In this document: in pieces, positions 11,229-22,554 of the stretch
Layout of the letters: every line of letters begins with the position of its first letter
Position numbering within the stretch: the first letter of the stretch is position 1
The notes under the pieces: model-generated
Database searches by the model: none
The model's input: the letters and a program-made list of their open reading frames with translations, nothing else
Told to the model about the DNA's origin: nothing
Assembly: GCA_024663395.1 (NCBI GenBank)
Contig: JANFAH010000030.1
Location: 620,001-684,000 of the forward strand
Length of the DNA stretch: 64,000 nucleotides
DNA from: Pisolithus tinctorius
Lineage: Eukaryota; Basidiomycota; Agaricomycetes; Boletales; Pisolithaceae
Direction: 5' to 3'
Made by a program: the position numbers and the translations under genes

Positions 11229-14135
11229 ACAGCGAATGCAGTACCAAGAATGGTGGCAATGACGATGACACTCGGCACAGATTGAAGGCCACGTGAGGCT
11301 AGAACAGCCATTCAATGGGAACAAGGTGTGATGAGCGCCAGTACTGGGCTTGATGGCCCAAGGTTTCATTTACATTCCATAGTGATTTACTTACAAGTAC
11401 TTTGTTCTAGGGAAAATGGCTATACACAACGACATACAAGTGACATCCAGATGATCGGAATGCAAGGAACGACAACAACTAGACTTACCACAGATCAAAG
11501 GCTGAATGAGACCAGAAGAACCATCTGATGGAAACAGGGTGTGACGAGCACAGATATTGAGCATTACAGCCCAGGGTGTTGTTTCAATTTCATAGCAGTC
11601 TACTTACAGCTATCCTACTCTAGAAAAAATGGATGTACACAATGAAGAGCGCAAGCGATGACAACAAGAGTGACAGCAACGTCAACAACATTCAACACAG
11701 ACCGAAGGCCATACAAGGCAGGAATGGCAGTCCAGTGGACACAGAGTGCGATGGAGGTTACTGAGCTCGAATGCTCGAGGTTTCGCTTCGATTCTAAGAC
11801 ATTTTACTTTCAACTACTTTATTCTAGGGAAAATGGATGTACGAGATGACACTTGGGTGACATCCAGGCCACTGCGATATGAGGGACTATGACAATCTAT
11901 GAAGAAAGACAGCGGGCCATCGAGGGAAAACTACATGACAAGATGCAAAGGCACTCTACAAATGGGGTGAGCAGTCAAGACAAGTGCAAAGACTGTGGTT
12001 CGATCTACAACAGCGATCATCAGGGAAACGATGTCTGATGAACACAGATACTGGGCTTGACAGCCTAGGTTCTAGTCTTTTTGACAATGTGGTTTACTTA
12101 CAGCTACATTATTTTAGGGAATACAGGTGTTCACAAGATGTTGATGGAATGTCAAACTACAAAAGACCTACAGTATGAAGGTCCAGATCGGGATGGCCTG
12201 TGACCGTGTTCCTTCAAGAAGACACTTACCTTACTGCCAATCCAAACGAGTTTACAGGTTGACAAGTCACCAAACAGTTAGCGAAGGGAGACACCATCTC
12301 TGTGTTGGATACCGTGCAGAGACATGGTGGTGTCTCATTCTGTAGAGCCAGGATCACAGATGAATGGAACATGTTGGATATATTGAAGAGATCAGGCGTT
12401 ATATGTATCGTACATGCTACCTTACTATGGCGAGGCATGAAAGACCTCTCCATCTACATCAAGGCCAACGTTGAAGGCACTCGAGCTGTCATCGACACAG
12501 CTATTGCAGCTGGTGTCAGTGGGCTCATCTACATGAGTTCCACAAGCATCGTATTTATTGGCACTGATGTTGTGAATGTTGACAAGCAAGTACCCTATCT
12601 GGAGAAACCGTTCGACATGTATAATGATGCCCGAGGGACGTTCAGGTCCAGAGACAGCCAAGTAATCAGTGACAACAATAATCTGTTTGATTATACCTAC
12701 GTCAGGAGCATCACGAGTGCACACAGACTCATTGGGAATGAGCTCGTTCCTCCTCCCTCTTACTCCTCTACCACATTGAGCAAACCCAATCTAGACCTCG
12801 AAAGTGTGACAGCGAGGTCCAACAAATCTCTACACCATGCTCTCCTCCCCATATGCACCACAACCGAATATCACTGCAGGTTATGCAGCTATGTGCAGCT
12901 GCTTGGTCCCTATGGCACACCTGCATCCAACACTGGATCCATCCTATCTGTGTTCAACACCCCATTTGACCCACATGAAGCTACAGGCCTTGTTGTCTGT
13001 CCTCGAAGAGATGGACAAGCATTCTTCATCACAAATGGAGAAGTGTTTGGTACCTTAGACTTTACAGGGGTATACAACAAGTATGAGCGAAAACCATCAC
13101 ACTTAAAGGTACAGGGTACATATGAATGGCTATGTGATGAGACGAGGGTACAGCTCGTCATCAAACGATGGTCATTTGAAGCAACAATGAGCTTTCAATG
13201 GAGGAGATGCATAGAGGATTCATATGCTGAGCTCGATGGCTCAATCTTTCTCTTTTGTTTTGTGTCATATCGCTTACAGCTACATTACTATAGGAAAGTT
13301 TGGTGTCTATGAAGAGGTAGGAGTGACATCCAAGTGGCTGCAGTGCAGAAGTGCAAAGCAACACACAAGAACAAACACCAGACTATCAAATCGAAGCTAC
13401 ATGAGACAATTCAATGGTTCTACTATGAGTGGGGAGATTTGGTATGGTACTCAAGAGGACGAGCGCTGGCATTGCAGTGCAGTGTTGAAGGAAGCAAGAT
13501 GTTTGAAGACGAAGACTGGGAGACTGTGCAGCAGATGTTAGTGACAAAGACAAGGCTTAGCACATGCTGACAGCTGTGCGAGATAGGAAGAGCTGTTTGT
13601 TGGAGACAAAGAATGACAGATGCAGATGCTGAGCTTGACAGCTCGGGTTTTCATTTTGATCTTAGAACATTCTATTTACATCCTCATTATTCTAGGGAAG
13701 ATGGACATCTGCAGCAAATTACGATTGTGGTACAAGAGACTATGATGAACTGCAAGCAAAGGACATGTGGAGGCGATGGGAACACAGTAGTATCAACTCT
13801 CAGTATGAAGAGCTGTCCACCAAGTAACATGGATTCACATACTGAGCCCAAGCACTCCTTTTTGTCTTTTGTTTTAATGGCACTGTACTTACAAACCTAC
13901 AGATCTAAGACATATGAAGGAATCGACATGCGGCTACTGATGTCTGGAAGAGAAGAAGATGAAGCAAGTTTGAGTAGGCAAGATGGCAAGCGATATGCGA
14001 AGGTTGAGGAGGGGCAAGGCTGGCCAGAACAACGAAGTCGCACACAGTGCATTTGGGGCAATGTGGATTCAGGCACCGAGCCTGAGTGCTCATTTTTGTC
14101 TTTTGTTTGTATGATGTTCTACTCATGAATCTACA
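11121..14135 (+). repeat. Nine related intron-like modules
   Basis: Modules of about 65-86 bp recur at 11121-11206, 11326-11410, 11539-11623, 11746-11827, 12033-12117, 13222-13293, 13613-13695, 13826-13902 and 14069-14135. The best ones start GTGTGATGAGC, contain a stem of the type TGAGCTCGATGGCTCA, a T-rich stretch, a branch-like TTACTTACA or CTTACAGCT, and end TCTAG or TACAG. Between them lie exon-like pieces of about 115-130 bp. Two of these near 14230-14300 and 14475-14550 encode related peptides (DGQLKAIHQYLVSGLCPPD and DGRLEVAQKYLAQGLRPPD). This looks like tandem duplication of an exon-intron unit, or introner-like sequences, in captured host DNA. Confidence 0.55.
12262..13100 (+). pseudogene. 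ERG26: Degenerate ERG26-like sterol-4-alpha-carboxylate 3-dehydrogenase
   Basis: The intact enzyme is an NAD(P)-dependent short-chain dehydrogenase of the 3-beta-HSD family that decarboxylates C4-carboxylated sterols in ergosterol synthesis at the ER. From 12262 the frame reads 'GDTISVLDTVQRH', 'MLDILKRSGVICIVHA', 'KANVEGTRAVIDTAIAAGVSGLIYMSST', 'NVDKQVPYLEKPFDMYNDA', later 'NNLFDYTYVRSI' and 'GQAFFITNGE', in the family's order. The N-terminal Rossmann glycine motif is missing, the YxxxK region after 'YNDA' is altered, and the middle and C-terminal parts are scrambled or deleted. It sits inside LTR element C, so it is best read as a captured, decayed copy. A functional gene would have to be elsewhere in the genome. 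Confidence 0.75.
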
Positions 14136-15128
14136 GGTCTAAGGTACTCAACCAAGTCAAAGTGCAGTCGCTGATATCCGAAGGAAAAGAAGATGCCAAG
14201 TACCCTAGCACAAAGGAAAAGGCAATTGACAGGGATGGACAGCTCAAGGCCATTCATCAGTACTTAGTATCAGGACTTTGTCCACCTGACTGCAAGGTGG
14301 GAGGACGAAGCTCAAGATCGAACAAAGTTAGTGCCTGTAACTGTTGGAGTCAAAGACCTATCTTTGAAGCAGGCCCAAAGATCTACAGAATGAAGGTGAC
14401 ATGTTCTGTTATGATTCAAGCTTATACTATGTTGAAATATTTTGTTTCTAGCAGTGAAGAAGTAGTGAATGAAGATGGGCGACTCGAGGTTGCTCAGAAA
14501 TACTTAGCACAAGGGCTTCGGCCACCAGATGGGGTACCAGACAAGATTTACCTCTGTGGTCATTCAGTTTGAGAAGATTTGAGGGTGGAGAGTCAAGGCT
14601 GTCAAAATGGGAATGGGATGGATGGACAAAGTGAAAGTCCCGGTACATATGTGACTTTGAGCTGCCTCATAGAGGGTCTGTGTCTGCTGTACCAGCCACT
14701 GTGCTGTGTTACACCCTGCTACCATTTCACACAAAGACTGTGTCTTGAAGAGCAGTCTTTGACTTGCTCCACACTTGATTTATTACTCACTTGTTTGTTT
14801 GCCTGGAGTTTATCTCTGTTGTTGTTTGGTTTGAGGTTTGAGTTGCAAGGGGAGTGTTCAAGAAGCAGAGTGTGTGTTTGAGGCCAGGTGGTGTTTTTGT
14901 GGGTGGAAAGAGTTGCATTCAAGGGTGAGGAGTTTTGAAGACTGGGAGGGCTGTTTGGCGAGGCCAGGAGTGGGTCTTGGGAGAGAAGGGGGGTTGTGTT
15001 TGAGTAGTGTGAGGTTAGAGGGGCGAGGCGCCGTGTTCAAAGGTCGAGGGAAGTAGATGTGAGGGCGAGGATGTTCATGCAAGGAGGAGAGTGACTGAGG
15101 ACAGTCAAATTCTAAACTGCCCCTTGGA

Positions 15129-15577
15129 TGTAGGGAATGAGTTTGAGTTCCCTAGGAGAAGCAGTCTGGGTCATGAGTTCAGGGGTGGAGAGTTTTCTTT
15201 TGTTTTTTTTGCATTGTACCACTGGACTTAGTGGCAAGCAGCTGCATTGCTGACTAAGCATGTGTGCTGTGTTTGCACGAGTTCAGTTTACCAACAACCA
15301 ATCCATGTGACAGGCCCTCAGTAGTAGGGTGATTTCATCTCACAATTTGGTGAGTTTTTGAAGTTAGATTTATTACTTTGGGAAGTACCCAAAGTGCCAG
15401 GAGGACTGGCAAGAGTATTAGACAGGCACAGCTAAGTATCCTTTTACAGTTCGCATTTTTCACTCTTTTACTACTCTTCATTTCTCCAAAACAGGACCTC
15501 CCTTTTGGGTCAAGCACAAACCTTGGCCATCACTGACATTTACTAATTATAGGTACATCCCATTACCAATTCCTACA
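15129..15577 (+). repeat. 3' LTR of element C
   Basis: 449 bp, TG...CA, a partner of 8569-8964. It carries a 53-bp segment (about 15465-15520) that the left LTR lacks. The internal sequence just before it (ending CCCCTTGGA) also precedes an LTR-like end at 23003 on the minus strand, so related elements exist nearby. Confidence 0.85.
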
Positions 15578-15884
15578 CCAGGACAGGTGGACCGGAGACA
15601 AGACTGGGCAAGACTTAACCAAAGTGACACACTGCAAAGCAGTGTTTGCTGCACTAGGACATCTGGGGATAAGAAATTGGTGAGGCTGAGGCTGGACTAA
15701 ATGAATGCAAGGCCAAGTCCAGCTGGGGTTGAGACATGACTATGACAGTATCCCCCTCTTAGGGGTTGAACCCATGAGACCCCTGTGAGAGTGGTAGGCT
15801 GAGTCTGAACTTTGGCTGAGTCCAAAAAATTGATACTTGTAGCCTGCTAAGCCCTTTGTATCTTTCTTTCACATCCTATTCATC

Positions 15885-16939
15885 ATGTCTGAATTGAGGC
15901 TGATCAGCATGACTGACAACAATGACAAAGGCAAGGTCATCATTGACTGGACCCAGGTACTGGATGATGCCATCAGATATGACACCAACAATGAGGAAGA
16001 AGTGATGAAGGCTAAGTCGAAGGAAAGAAAAAGACAAAAGGCAGCTGAACAAGCCTGGCAGGAGGAGCAGACTCAGCTTGAGGCCAAGAGAGTGGAGAGA
16101 GAAAAGGCTGAGGCTGAGAGGGCAGAACAGGAGGCTGAGGAGACAAGGGTGCATGAGGATGAAGAGAGATGCAAGGCCAAGGAGGAAAGGGAGGCCAAGC
16201 AAAGGCACAAGGCCAAGGCCAGCAAGGGTGATGAGGCTGGGGGGGAGGTGAAGAAGGTGGTTATGGACCCTGGGTGAGTACCTTTCTTACTTCTGTGTGC
16301 TTTTTTCTGAAGCCCACTTTTAGCTGTACCCACTGCACCCAGGCAAAGACCATCTGCAAGTTCCTTGTGGATGGTAACAAAAAGTAGGTTGCCTGTACAG
16401 TGCAATCAATCAAAGGGCAAATGCCAGTGGCCTGGGGATGGGAAAGACATTGAGGCTGGTCCCAAGGCTGCTACCAAGGTTGATAAAGGCAAGAAGTGGA
16501 AGGCCAATGAAGAGATGCCTGAACCTGGGCCTAGTAAGAAGAAGGCAAAGGTCATTGACAAGCTGCTGGAGGTGCTGGATGTCGATGAAGATGAGGCTGG
16601 TGGGAGCAGACTGAGGGGGCCTGGTGCAGCAGCATTCTTGGGCTTGGAAGACAAGCTTGAGTGCTTGATCAACATCACAGGTCTTATTGCAAAAACCTGG
16701 TGGGCCTCTTTGAGGCCCATGAGACCATGGCTGAGAACTCTGGTAGGATCACCAATGTGCTTGGGGCAATGCTTGACAAATCCTACAGCTTCAGGATGGC
16801 AGTGTCCCCCTCAGATTTGGGCCCATCTGAGCTTGATTCTGATGAGCTGTGTGAGGAGGCCAACTGGCTGAAGGCCCATGGCGAGGACAAGGAGGAGGAG
16901 TCCGGCAGGGAGGATGAAACCATGGCCAAGGCCAAGTAG
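15885..16939 (+). pseudogene. Zn2Cys6-like coiled-coil protein (multi-copy fungal family), broken
   Basis: Exon 1 (15885-16273, starting MSELRLISM) is Lys/Glu/Ala-rich and a strong coiled-coil candidate. A good intron follows (GTGAGTACC... to about 16322, ending TTTTAG). Exon 2 opens with a zinc-cluster-like CTHCTQAKTIC, then, after a premature TAG and a one-base frameshift, CNQSKGKCQWPGDGKD. A basic segment (PGPSKKKAK), an acidic segment and a second frameshift in an A-run near 16692 follow. The C-terminus is FEAHETMAENSGRI to ...EEESGREDETMAKAK. I remember close relatives as abundant unnamed proteins in Boletales; no function is established. It lies just beyond the 3' end of Ty3 element D, on the opposite strand. 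Confidence 0.7.
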
Positions 16940-16959
16940 TTCTGTAGTGTACAGTCTTG

Positions 16960-17256
16960 TAGTTTTTTTCTCTGTGAATGTCATGTGTGGTGTCCAGTCT
17001 CAGTCTCAGGTAGTAAAGTAAGTAAATCAAGAGAAGAGAGTAAAAAGGAAAACAGGGTAAGCATAAGATCAAGGAACTAGATACCAATAGAAAAAAAAAC
17101 TGAAGAAAGAACTGAGGCCAGTCAAAGCTGGTTCTTATTGGTACGGGCTGGGTTTACCAGGGTAGCAGGAGTGGAACTCTTGCACAAGTTCAGAAGCATT
17201 GTCTAGTTTGGTAGCAAGTACCCAAGTGGTTTCTTTGTCTGTCTCTTTGTAGCTGG
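16960..17256. other. Spacer, nothing recognised
   Basis: AT-rich sequence with an A9 run at about 17091-17099 and a short inverted repeat (ATACCAATAG...CTTATTGGTAC, about 17080-17145). It lies between the zinc-cluster pseudogene and the putative 3' LTR of element D. A minus-strand ORF here does not resemble a known protein. Confidence 0.35.
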
Positions 17257-17602
17257 TGTAGGAAATGAGATTTAGGAGGGAGAGTGAGGGGAAGGGTGAA
17301 ATCTGAGGGGAGAGAGTAGACCAAAAGGGGCTTCTATAGCCTGGGACTGGATGGAGGGGACATCTGAGGGTTTCTATGGCTGTCTGGGTGCAGGGAAATG
17401 ACCTGCTCAATTTTGTCTCTCATCTGTGGTAACTCATCTCTTGTTTAAAAAAAGCTAACTACATCAAATGCTAGGTAGGGCTGACTAAGAAACCAAAATG
17501 CGAAATTCTAAGTACCACTAGCAGAAAAACACCTAGAATCAAAAGTAAATAAAATGAACAAAATAAAACAATTCCCCTAGTAGGGAAATTACATTCCCTA
17601 CA
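17257..17602 (-). repeat. Putative 3' LTR of element D
   Basis: On the minus strand it begins TGTAGGGAATGTAATTTCCC and ends TTTCCTACA, the same terminal style as the LTRs of element C (TGTAGGGAA...CCTACA). It directly follows integrase plus chromodomain. No clean partner was found at the 5' side. Confidence 0.45.
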
Positions 17603-18231
17603 CCAGTCCACTGGTCCAGGTACTGTAACCAACACTGGTGATGCTGGTCAACCTTGGAGTTGAGGATTTTGGCCACCTTGAACTCTAGTTCACTGTTGAC
17701 TTTGACTGGTGGGGGTGGTGGTTGAGTCAGGTTTGGGATGGTATTAGGGATGGCCAGCTCAAGTTGGGAGACATGGAAGACTGGGTGTACTGTGCACATT
17801 GAGTCCAGTAGGCACAGTGTGAATGAGTGGGTACTGGCTTGAGCTATGACCAGATACAGTCCAAGGTTCTTCTCTGAGAGTTTCTTGGAAGGCCAGGTTG
17901 ACCAGAAGTATTTGGCTTTGACATACACCTGGTCACTGACCTTGAAGTCCAGGGCCAGCATGCATTTAGCATCAGCTGGTCCTTGATAGCACTGTTGAGT
18001 GAGGGTCATTTCCTCATGTAGGAACTGGTGCAGTGAGTCTAGGTCTACTGCATAATCACAAGCCCAAGTGGAGGTGAGATCACACTCAGGGCATACTGAG
18101 ATGTTGGGGTGGTAGCCCTTATTAGCAAAAAAGGGTGAAACACTGGTAGTAGTGCTAGGGGCATTGTTGTAAGCAAACTCAGCCAAAGGTAGTAGGTCAG
18201 CCCAGTTGTCCTGCTGGTAGTTGCAGTACAC
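17539..18231 (-). pseudogene. Element D integrase C-terminus and chromodomain
   Basis: This 230-residue frame continues the integrase after a TGA ('TLEQYL' then stop then 'VYCNYQQDNWADLLPLAEFAYN'); arginine (CGA) is expected there. It contains the GPY/F-like region ('LGLYLVIAQASTHSFTLCLL', 'VHPVFHVSQLEL') and near the end a chromodomain, EFKVAKILNSKVDQ...CWLQYLDQWTG. In chromoviruses this domain targets integration to modified histones. The ORF runs into the putative LTR. Confidence 0.8.
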
Positions 18232-19840
18232 TCAGAGATACTGCTCAAGGGTCTGGTTGGTTCTCTCAGTCTGGCCATCACCTTTGGGGTGATAGCCTGA
18301 GGTGAAGTGTAAGTGCATATCTAAAGCCTTACCAAGTGACTGGAAGAAATGAGACACAAACTCCAAGCCTTGGTCTGAGGTTACATGGGCCAGCACTCCA
18401 TGCTTAGAAAAGACATGGAGTAAGAAAAGTTTGGCAAGTTCTGGGGCTGTGATAGCATCATGGGTTGGAATGAATATGGCCTGCTTGGAAAGCCAGTCAA
18501 CTACCACAAGGATGGCTGTGAAGCCAGATGAGGCCAGGAGTTGTTCAATGAAATCCATAGATATGGAATTCCATGGTTTCTCCAGCACAAGGAGTTGCTT
18601 GAGGAGGCTGTAAGGCTGATGGTGGGGAACCTTAGCCTGGGCACAGGCCATGCAAGACTGGATGTAGTCTTTGACAAATGTCCTGAGGCTGGGCAAGGTA
18701 TATTCATGCCATATGAGTTCTAAAGTACGGTTTTGGCCGAAGTGACCAGACAGGGGGTGGTCATGCTTAAGCTGCAAGACCCTAAGGTGAAGATCATTTG
18801 AGTCTGGCACATAGATCCTTCCATCAAGACAAAGGAAGCTGATTTCATCTACTGACCATTGGGGATCAGACATGTCAGACAGGCAGATTTGTGAGACTGG
18901 GTCATCTGGCAGTGTGGTCAGGATATCAATGTGGAGCTTTTCTATATCCATTAAGGCAACTGCTTGTAAGACCAGGTACTCAAGGTATGTTGCATGAAGG
19001 GAGACCTCTAGTTGCTCTTGGGTGAAGACTGGTCTCAGGTTTTGCAGGTTCACTTGGGCATAGCTGCTATTCCCCTCTTTGGGGTAGACATCCCATTGTA
19101 TAGTTAGGGCATTGGGCTTAGCCCCAAGCTTACCAGGTCTGAATCTGATGACCATATTGAATTGAGACAGGAATTCTGACCAGCGAGCTTGGCAGTGGGT
19201 GAGTACTTTAGAGGTAGAAAAGTACTCTAGGTTCTTATGGTCAGTGACAACATCAACTGGTGAGGCTGAGCCCTCAAGGTAGTGGTGCCAGGTCCAGAAT
19301 GCTTCAAAAATAGCAAGCAATTCCTTATTGTGGGTATCATAATTCAACTCCAGGGCTGTCAGAGTCTGGGAGTAGAAAGTGAACAGATGTATCTGGCCAT
19401 CATCACAGGTGATAGATAGAATACCAGTGATGCCATAGTCCAAAGCATCAGTTTTGACGGTGATGGGGACCCCAGGGATGAAGTGAGTTAAGACCAGTGC
19501 AGTAGTAAAGGCAGCCTTGAGGTTGTTGAATGACCAGTGGCACTCCTCAGAGAAGTTCCAAGGAGCCCCCTTGCAGGTAAGCTGAGTCAGTGGTATGACA
19601 ATGTCCAAATAATTAAAGATAAACTGGTGGTAGAAGTTAGCAAAGCCAAGGAAGGATTGTATGTCCCTGACCTTGCGAGGCTCAGGCCAGTTGCAGATGG
19701 TCTGGACCTTTTCTTTTGACATTGTGAGGCTGGCAGGGGAAAGGTGGAAGCCCAGGTATTTGACTGAGTCCAAGTGGAACTCACATTTCTCTGGCTTCAC
19801 ATAAAGGCTGTGAAGCCAAAGCCAGCAGAGCACCTCTCAG
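18232..19840 (-). pseudogene. Element D RT C-terminus, RNase H and integrase
   Basis: The 533-residue frame starts within RT after a TGA ('SHKQHV' stop 'EVLCWLWLHSLYV'). It reads RT thumb ('KCEFHLDSVKYLGF', 'SFLGFANFYHQFI'), RNase H ('TVKTDALDYGITGIL', 'DTHNKELLAIFEAFWTW', 'VVTDHKNLEYF'), an integrase HHCC zinc-binding region ('HDHPLSGHFGQNRTLELI...CMACAQAK') and the catalytic core with 'SMDFIEQL', 'VTSDQGLEFVSHFF' and 'SGYHPKGDGQTERTNQTLE' (D, D, E). Catalytic residues are visibly kept, so loss of function comes from frame breaks rather than from active-site change. Confidence 0.9.
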
Positions 19841-21190
19841 ACATGCTGCTTGTGGGAATCCTTATCTCCAGAGTAGATTAGGATGTCATCTAAGTAGATG
19901 ACTATGCATACATCCAACATATCTGCAAAGATGGTGTTCACGAAGCATTGGAAGGTGGCCAGTCATTGGTGAGACTGAAGGGCATCACTAACCACTTGTA
20001 AGAACCATACCAAGTCTGGAATGCAGTCTTCCATTCATTGCCTGGGGCAATCTGGACAAGATGGTAGGCATGCCAAAGATCAATTTTACTATAGATCTTG
20101 GCTTGGCTTGGTGAATCTAAGATGTCAGAGATGAGCAGGAGTGGGTAGCAGTCTTTCTTAGTGATTTTGTTGAGGCTGCTGAAGTCTACACAGAGCTGGA
20201 GGGAGCTGTCCTTCTTTTTAACAAAGAGGACCAGTGCAGTGTAAGGGGAGGAAGTTGGACAAATGAAGCTGGTGGTGAGGTTCTCATTGATGAAAGTCTG
20301 GAGAGCTTGCAGCTCAACTGGGGACAGTGAGTAGATGGTGCCTAATGGCAGGGTTGTTCCTTCTTCAAGCTCTATTTTCAGTTCATGCTCCCAGTGAGGC
20401 AGGAGTGCTGAGGCCTTGGCTTTACTGAAGACATCAGCAAAATCATGGTACTCTTCTGGTACATTGAGTAAGGCTGGAGGAGGGGAAGCCAAGGCTGATT
20501 GGGCTTGAGCTGAGTCCGAGGGGTGGAGCTGAAGTTGGAACTGCACAGACCCTTCAAGTTTGCAGGCATGCACAAAGGTGGCTGCATTGACTAGGGAAAA
20601 AAGAGGGGCCTTCAGGGGGGTGTGAGCCAGGGAGTTGGAGACTGGTACAGATGGTGCAAGGCTGGGTTGGTCACTAGGACCAGGGTCAGGAAGGCCAGTG
20701 GAGACTGGACTTACAGGGGGTGTCAATGGGGTTGGCATTCCTTGTGCAGGAGTCCAGAATGTTAGACTGCTCAGTACCCAATCAATCAATGGATTGTAGT
20801 GGGTGAGCCAGTCATGTCCAAGGACTATCTTACACTCAGAATCCAATGGGGCAAGATACAGGGTTACTGGTGTGACATCTCCAGACACAAAGCAGATATT
20901 GACATCTACTGCTTGAGTTATGGTAAAAGTGGATGTTCCATCAAAAAGCTGGAGTCAGATTGGGGAGACTGAGTACAGGGTAAATGAGTGCTGATTAACA
21001 AATTGATTATCTATAAAACAATGGGTGGAGCTGGAGTCCACTAAAGTATGAAGCCAAGGTAATTCTGGGTTTTCTAATGTGACATAGGGGGTTAATGAAT
21101 TTGGACTGGAAAGAGCAGATGCATTGAGTCTAGCCTCCAAGTTTGCACAACTGGAGTCAATGCAGCTCCCAGATTGTGTGGAGTCCCAGG
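19841..21190 (-). pseudogene. Element D protease and RT N-terminus
   Basis: The protease is marked by 'LVDSSSTHCFIDNQF', with DSS in place of the usual DSG/DTG, followed by a TGA within 'SPI-stop-LQLFDG', then 'SECKIVLGHDWLTHYNPLIDW'. RT begins with 'YHDFADVFSKAKASALLP', 'LCVDFSSLNKITKKDCYPL' and 'YSKIDLWHAYHLVQIA'. A frameshift near 19960 separates it from 'LATFQCFVNTIF'. The catalytic YLDD (VIYLDDILIYSG) is read on the minus strand at about 19865-19890. The order and spacing match Ty3 polyproteins. Confidence 0.88.
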
Positions 21191-21199
21191 AGCTGCTAC

Positions 21200-22554
21200 C
21201 TATTTTTTTGTCTTGGGGGTAGAACCTGAGTCTGAGGCTGGTGTGGCCTCAGTGGTGGCTGCAGTGCGAGCCTTGGCCTTTCCAGCTTTCTTGGGGCACT
21301 TCTCAGTGAAGTGGCCAGGGCCTCTGCAGAACATGCAGAGGTTTCCCTCAATGCAATGCTTGCATTCTTCTGGGGTGAGCTTCCCATCCTTACTGAGTTT
21401 GCTCAGTTTGGGCTTGGACAAGTTGCTGTTATTGCCTGGCTTTGATGAAGCTGCCTTGGGGGAAGATCTGGAGTTGTTATTGCTGCCTGTCTTGGCTGTC
21501 TCTTGACCAGTCTTGGCTTGATTGTTGTTGCCAGAGCCTCCAGACTTATTGTTGCTGGAGTTGGATGAGCCTTGGTGCTTACTTGCCCTTTGGACCTCTT
21601 CCTTGTGCTCCCAATAGTGCACATCTATTTCCTGGGTGAGGTGGCAGAGCTTGTGTAGAGTCTGGGGTTTGCCAACCTGACATACTTTGTCTTTGATGTG
21701 GTCTGGGAGCCTGGAGTAGAAATGATGGTGCAGTGCACCATCTCCATATCCCTGGACTTGCAAAGCAAGTCAGTTGAAGTCTACTACATATTTGTTTATG
21801 TGCTGAGTATCTTTCATATGTAGATGGTCAAGCTGACTCTCAGCATCAGTGACTGGATCATGGGGGCCAAAGGTAGTTTGTAACTCTAAGATGAACTCCC
21901 TCCAGGAGTCCATCCAGAGAGGCTGGTCATCAGGGTCATTGAGTCCAAGCAAGTCCAGCTCAAACCATTCAAGAGCCATGCCCTTGAGGTAAGACTGGGT
22001 GAAGATGACCTTGGCACAGTCAGTCCTGAAAGCCCAAGGACAGTCTTGAAAATTAAGCTCACACTGGATGAAGAAGGTGTGAAGCTTCTTGGGATCAGTA
22101 CCATCAAAGGTATCAGGCTCATGCAACTTGGTCCTGCTTGAGGACTCAGGACTAGTGCAGGCATTGTGAGCCAACAGTTTGATGGCCACTGCAAGGTTGT
22201 GTAGGACCATAATGGTGGGCTCAGTGTCTGGGTCTGGGAAGTCCAGTTCATCCTCTGGATCATTATCTTCCAGATTATTATCACCTGGCCCATCATCACT
22301 GGGACCATTGCCAGGGTCATCATCATCGGGGTTATTGTCATCATTGTCACCTGGCCCTTCATCACTGGGGTCATTCTCAGGGATGGGAGCAGTGGGACAA
22401 CATGGTGTGGGGGTATTGGATGTGCATGCTGAAAAGCCCCTGAAAGGACTGACAGGATCTGGGGAGCACCTAGTGGTGCCTAAGGCAGCTAGTGCTGTCT
22501 TGCAGTGAGCCCCACTGGCTGAGGCAGAGTCAGGATTGGTGGCAGAGCAGCCAT
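21200..22554 (-). pseudogene. Element D gag
   Basis: An ATG at 22554 starts MAALPPILTLPQPVG. A long Asp/Pro/Glu-rich linker follows, then the capsid ('EPDTFDGTDPKKLHTFFIQCELNFQDCP', 'LKGMALEWFE', 'WREFILELQTTFGPHDP'). After a TGA at about 21767 (FN-stop-LALQ, arginine expected) it continues 'FYSRLPDHIKDKVCQVGKPQTLHKL'. It ends with a CCHC knuckle, CMFCRGPGHFTEKC, which binds nucleic acid. Apart from that stop the frame is well kept. Confidence 0.85.

Larger units (their letters stand above)
8569..15577 (+). mobile_element. LTR retroelement C, non-autonomous, with captured host sequence
   Basis: Two direct LTRs, 8569-8964 and 15129-15577, begin TGTAGGGAA and end AATTCCTACA. A primer-binding-like TGGAGCCAACCAC sits two bases after the left LTR, which sets the plus orientation. 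The interior holds a gag-like ORF (9471-10343), a second ORF without recognised domains (10389-11228), nine intron-like modules (11121-14135), a degraded sterol dehydrogenase (12262-13100) and a low-complexity 3' part. I found no protease, reverse transcriptase or integrase, so it would depend on another element. The primer site is nearly that of Ty3 element B (TGGAGCCCACCGCG), which makes B-type elements plausible helpers. Flanking pentamers (ACTGG, CCAGG) do not match, so no clear target duplication is seen. Confidence 0.75.

Noticed and set aside
8214..15741. A possible older LTR (TGTCAAG...ATGACA) into which element C inserted
   Set aside because: The ends have the TG...CA form and the two flanks share some words, but there is no second copy in the window and no matching target duplication, so it is not listed as a feature.
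16073..16720. Minus-strand Leu/Ser-rich ORFs of 104-110 residues
   Set aside because: They are the complement of the Lys/Glu-rich coiled-coil gene on the plus strand, which has a proper intron and recognisable family phrases.
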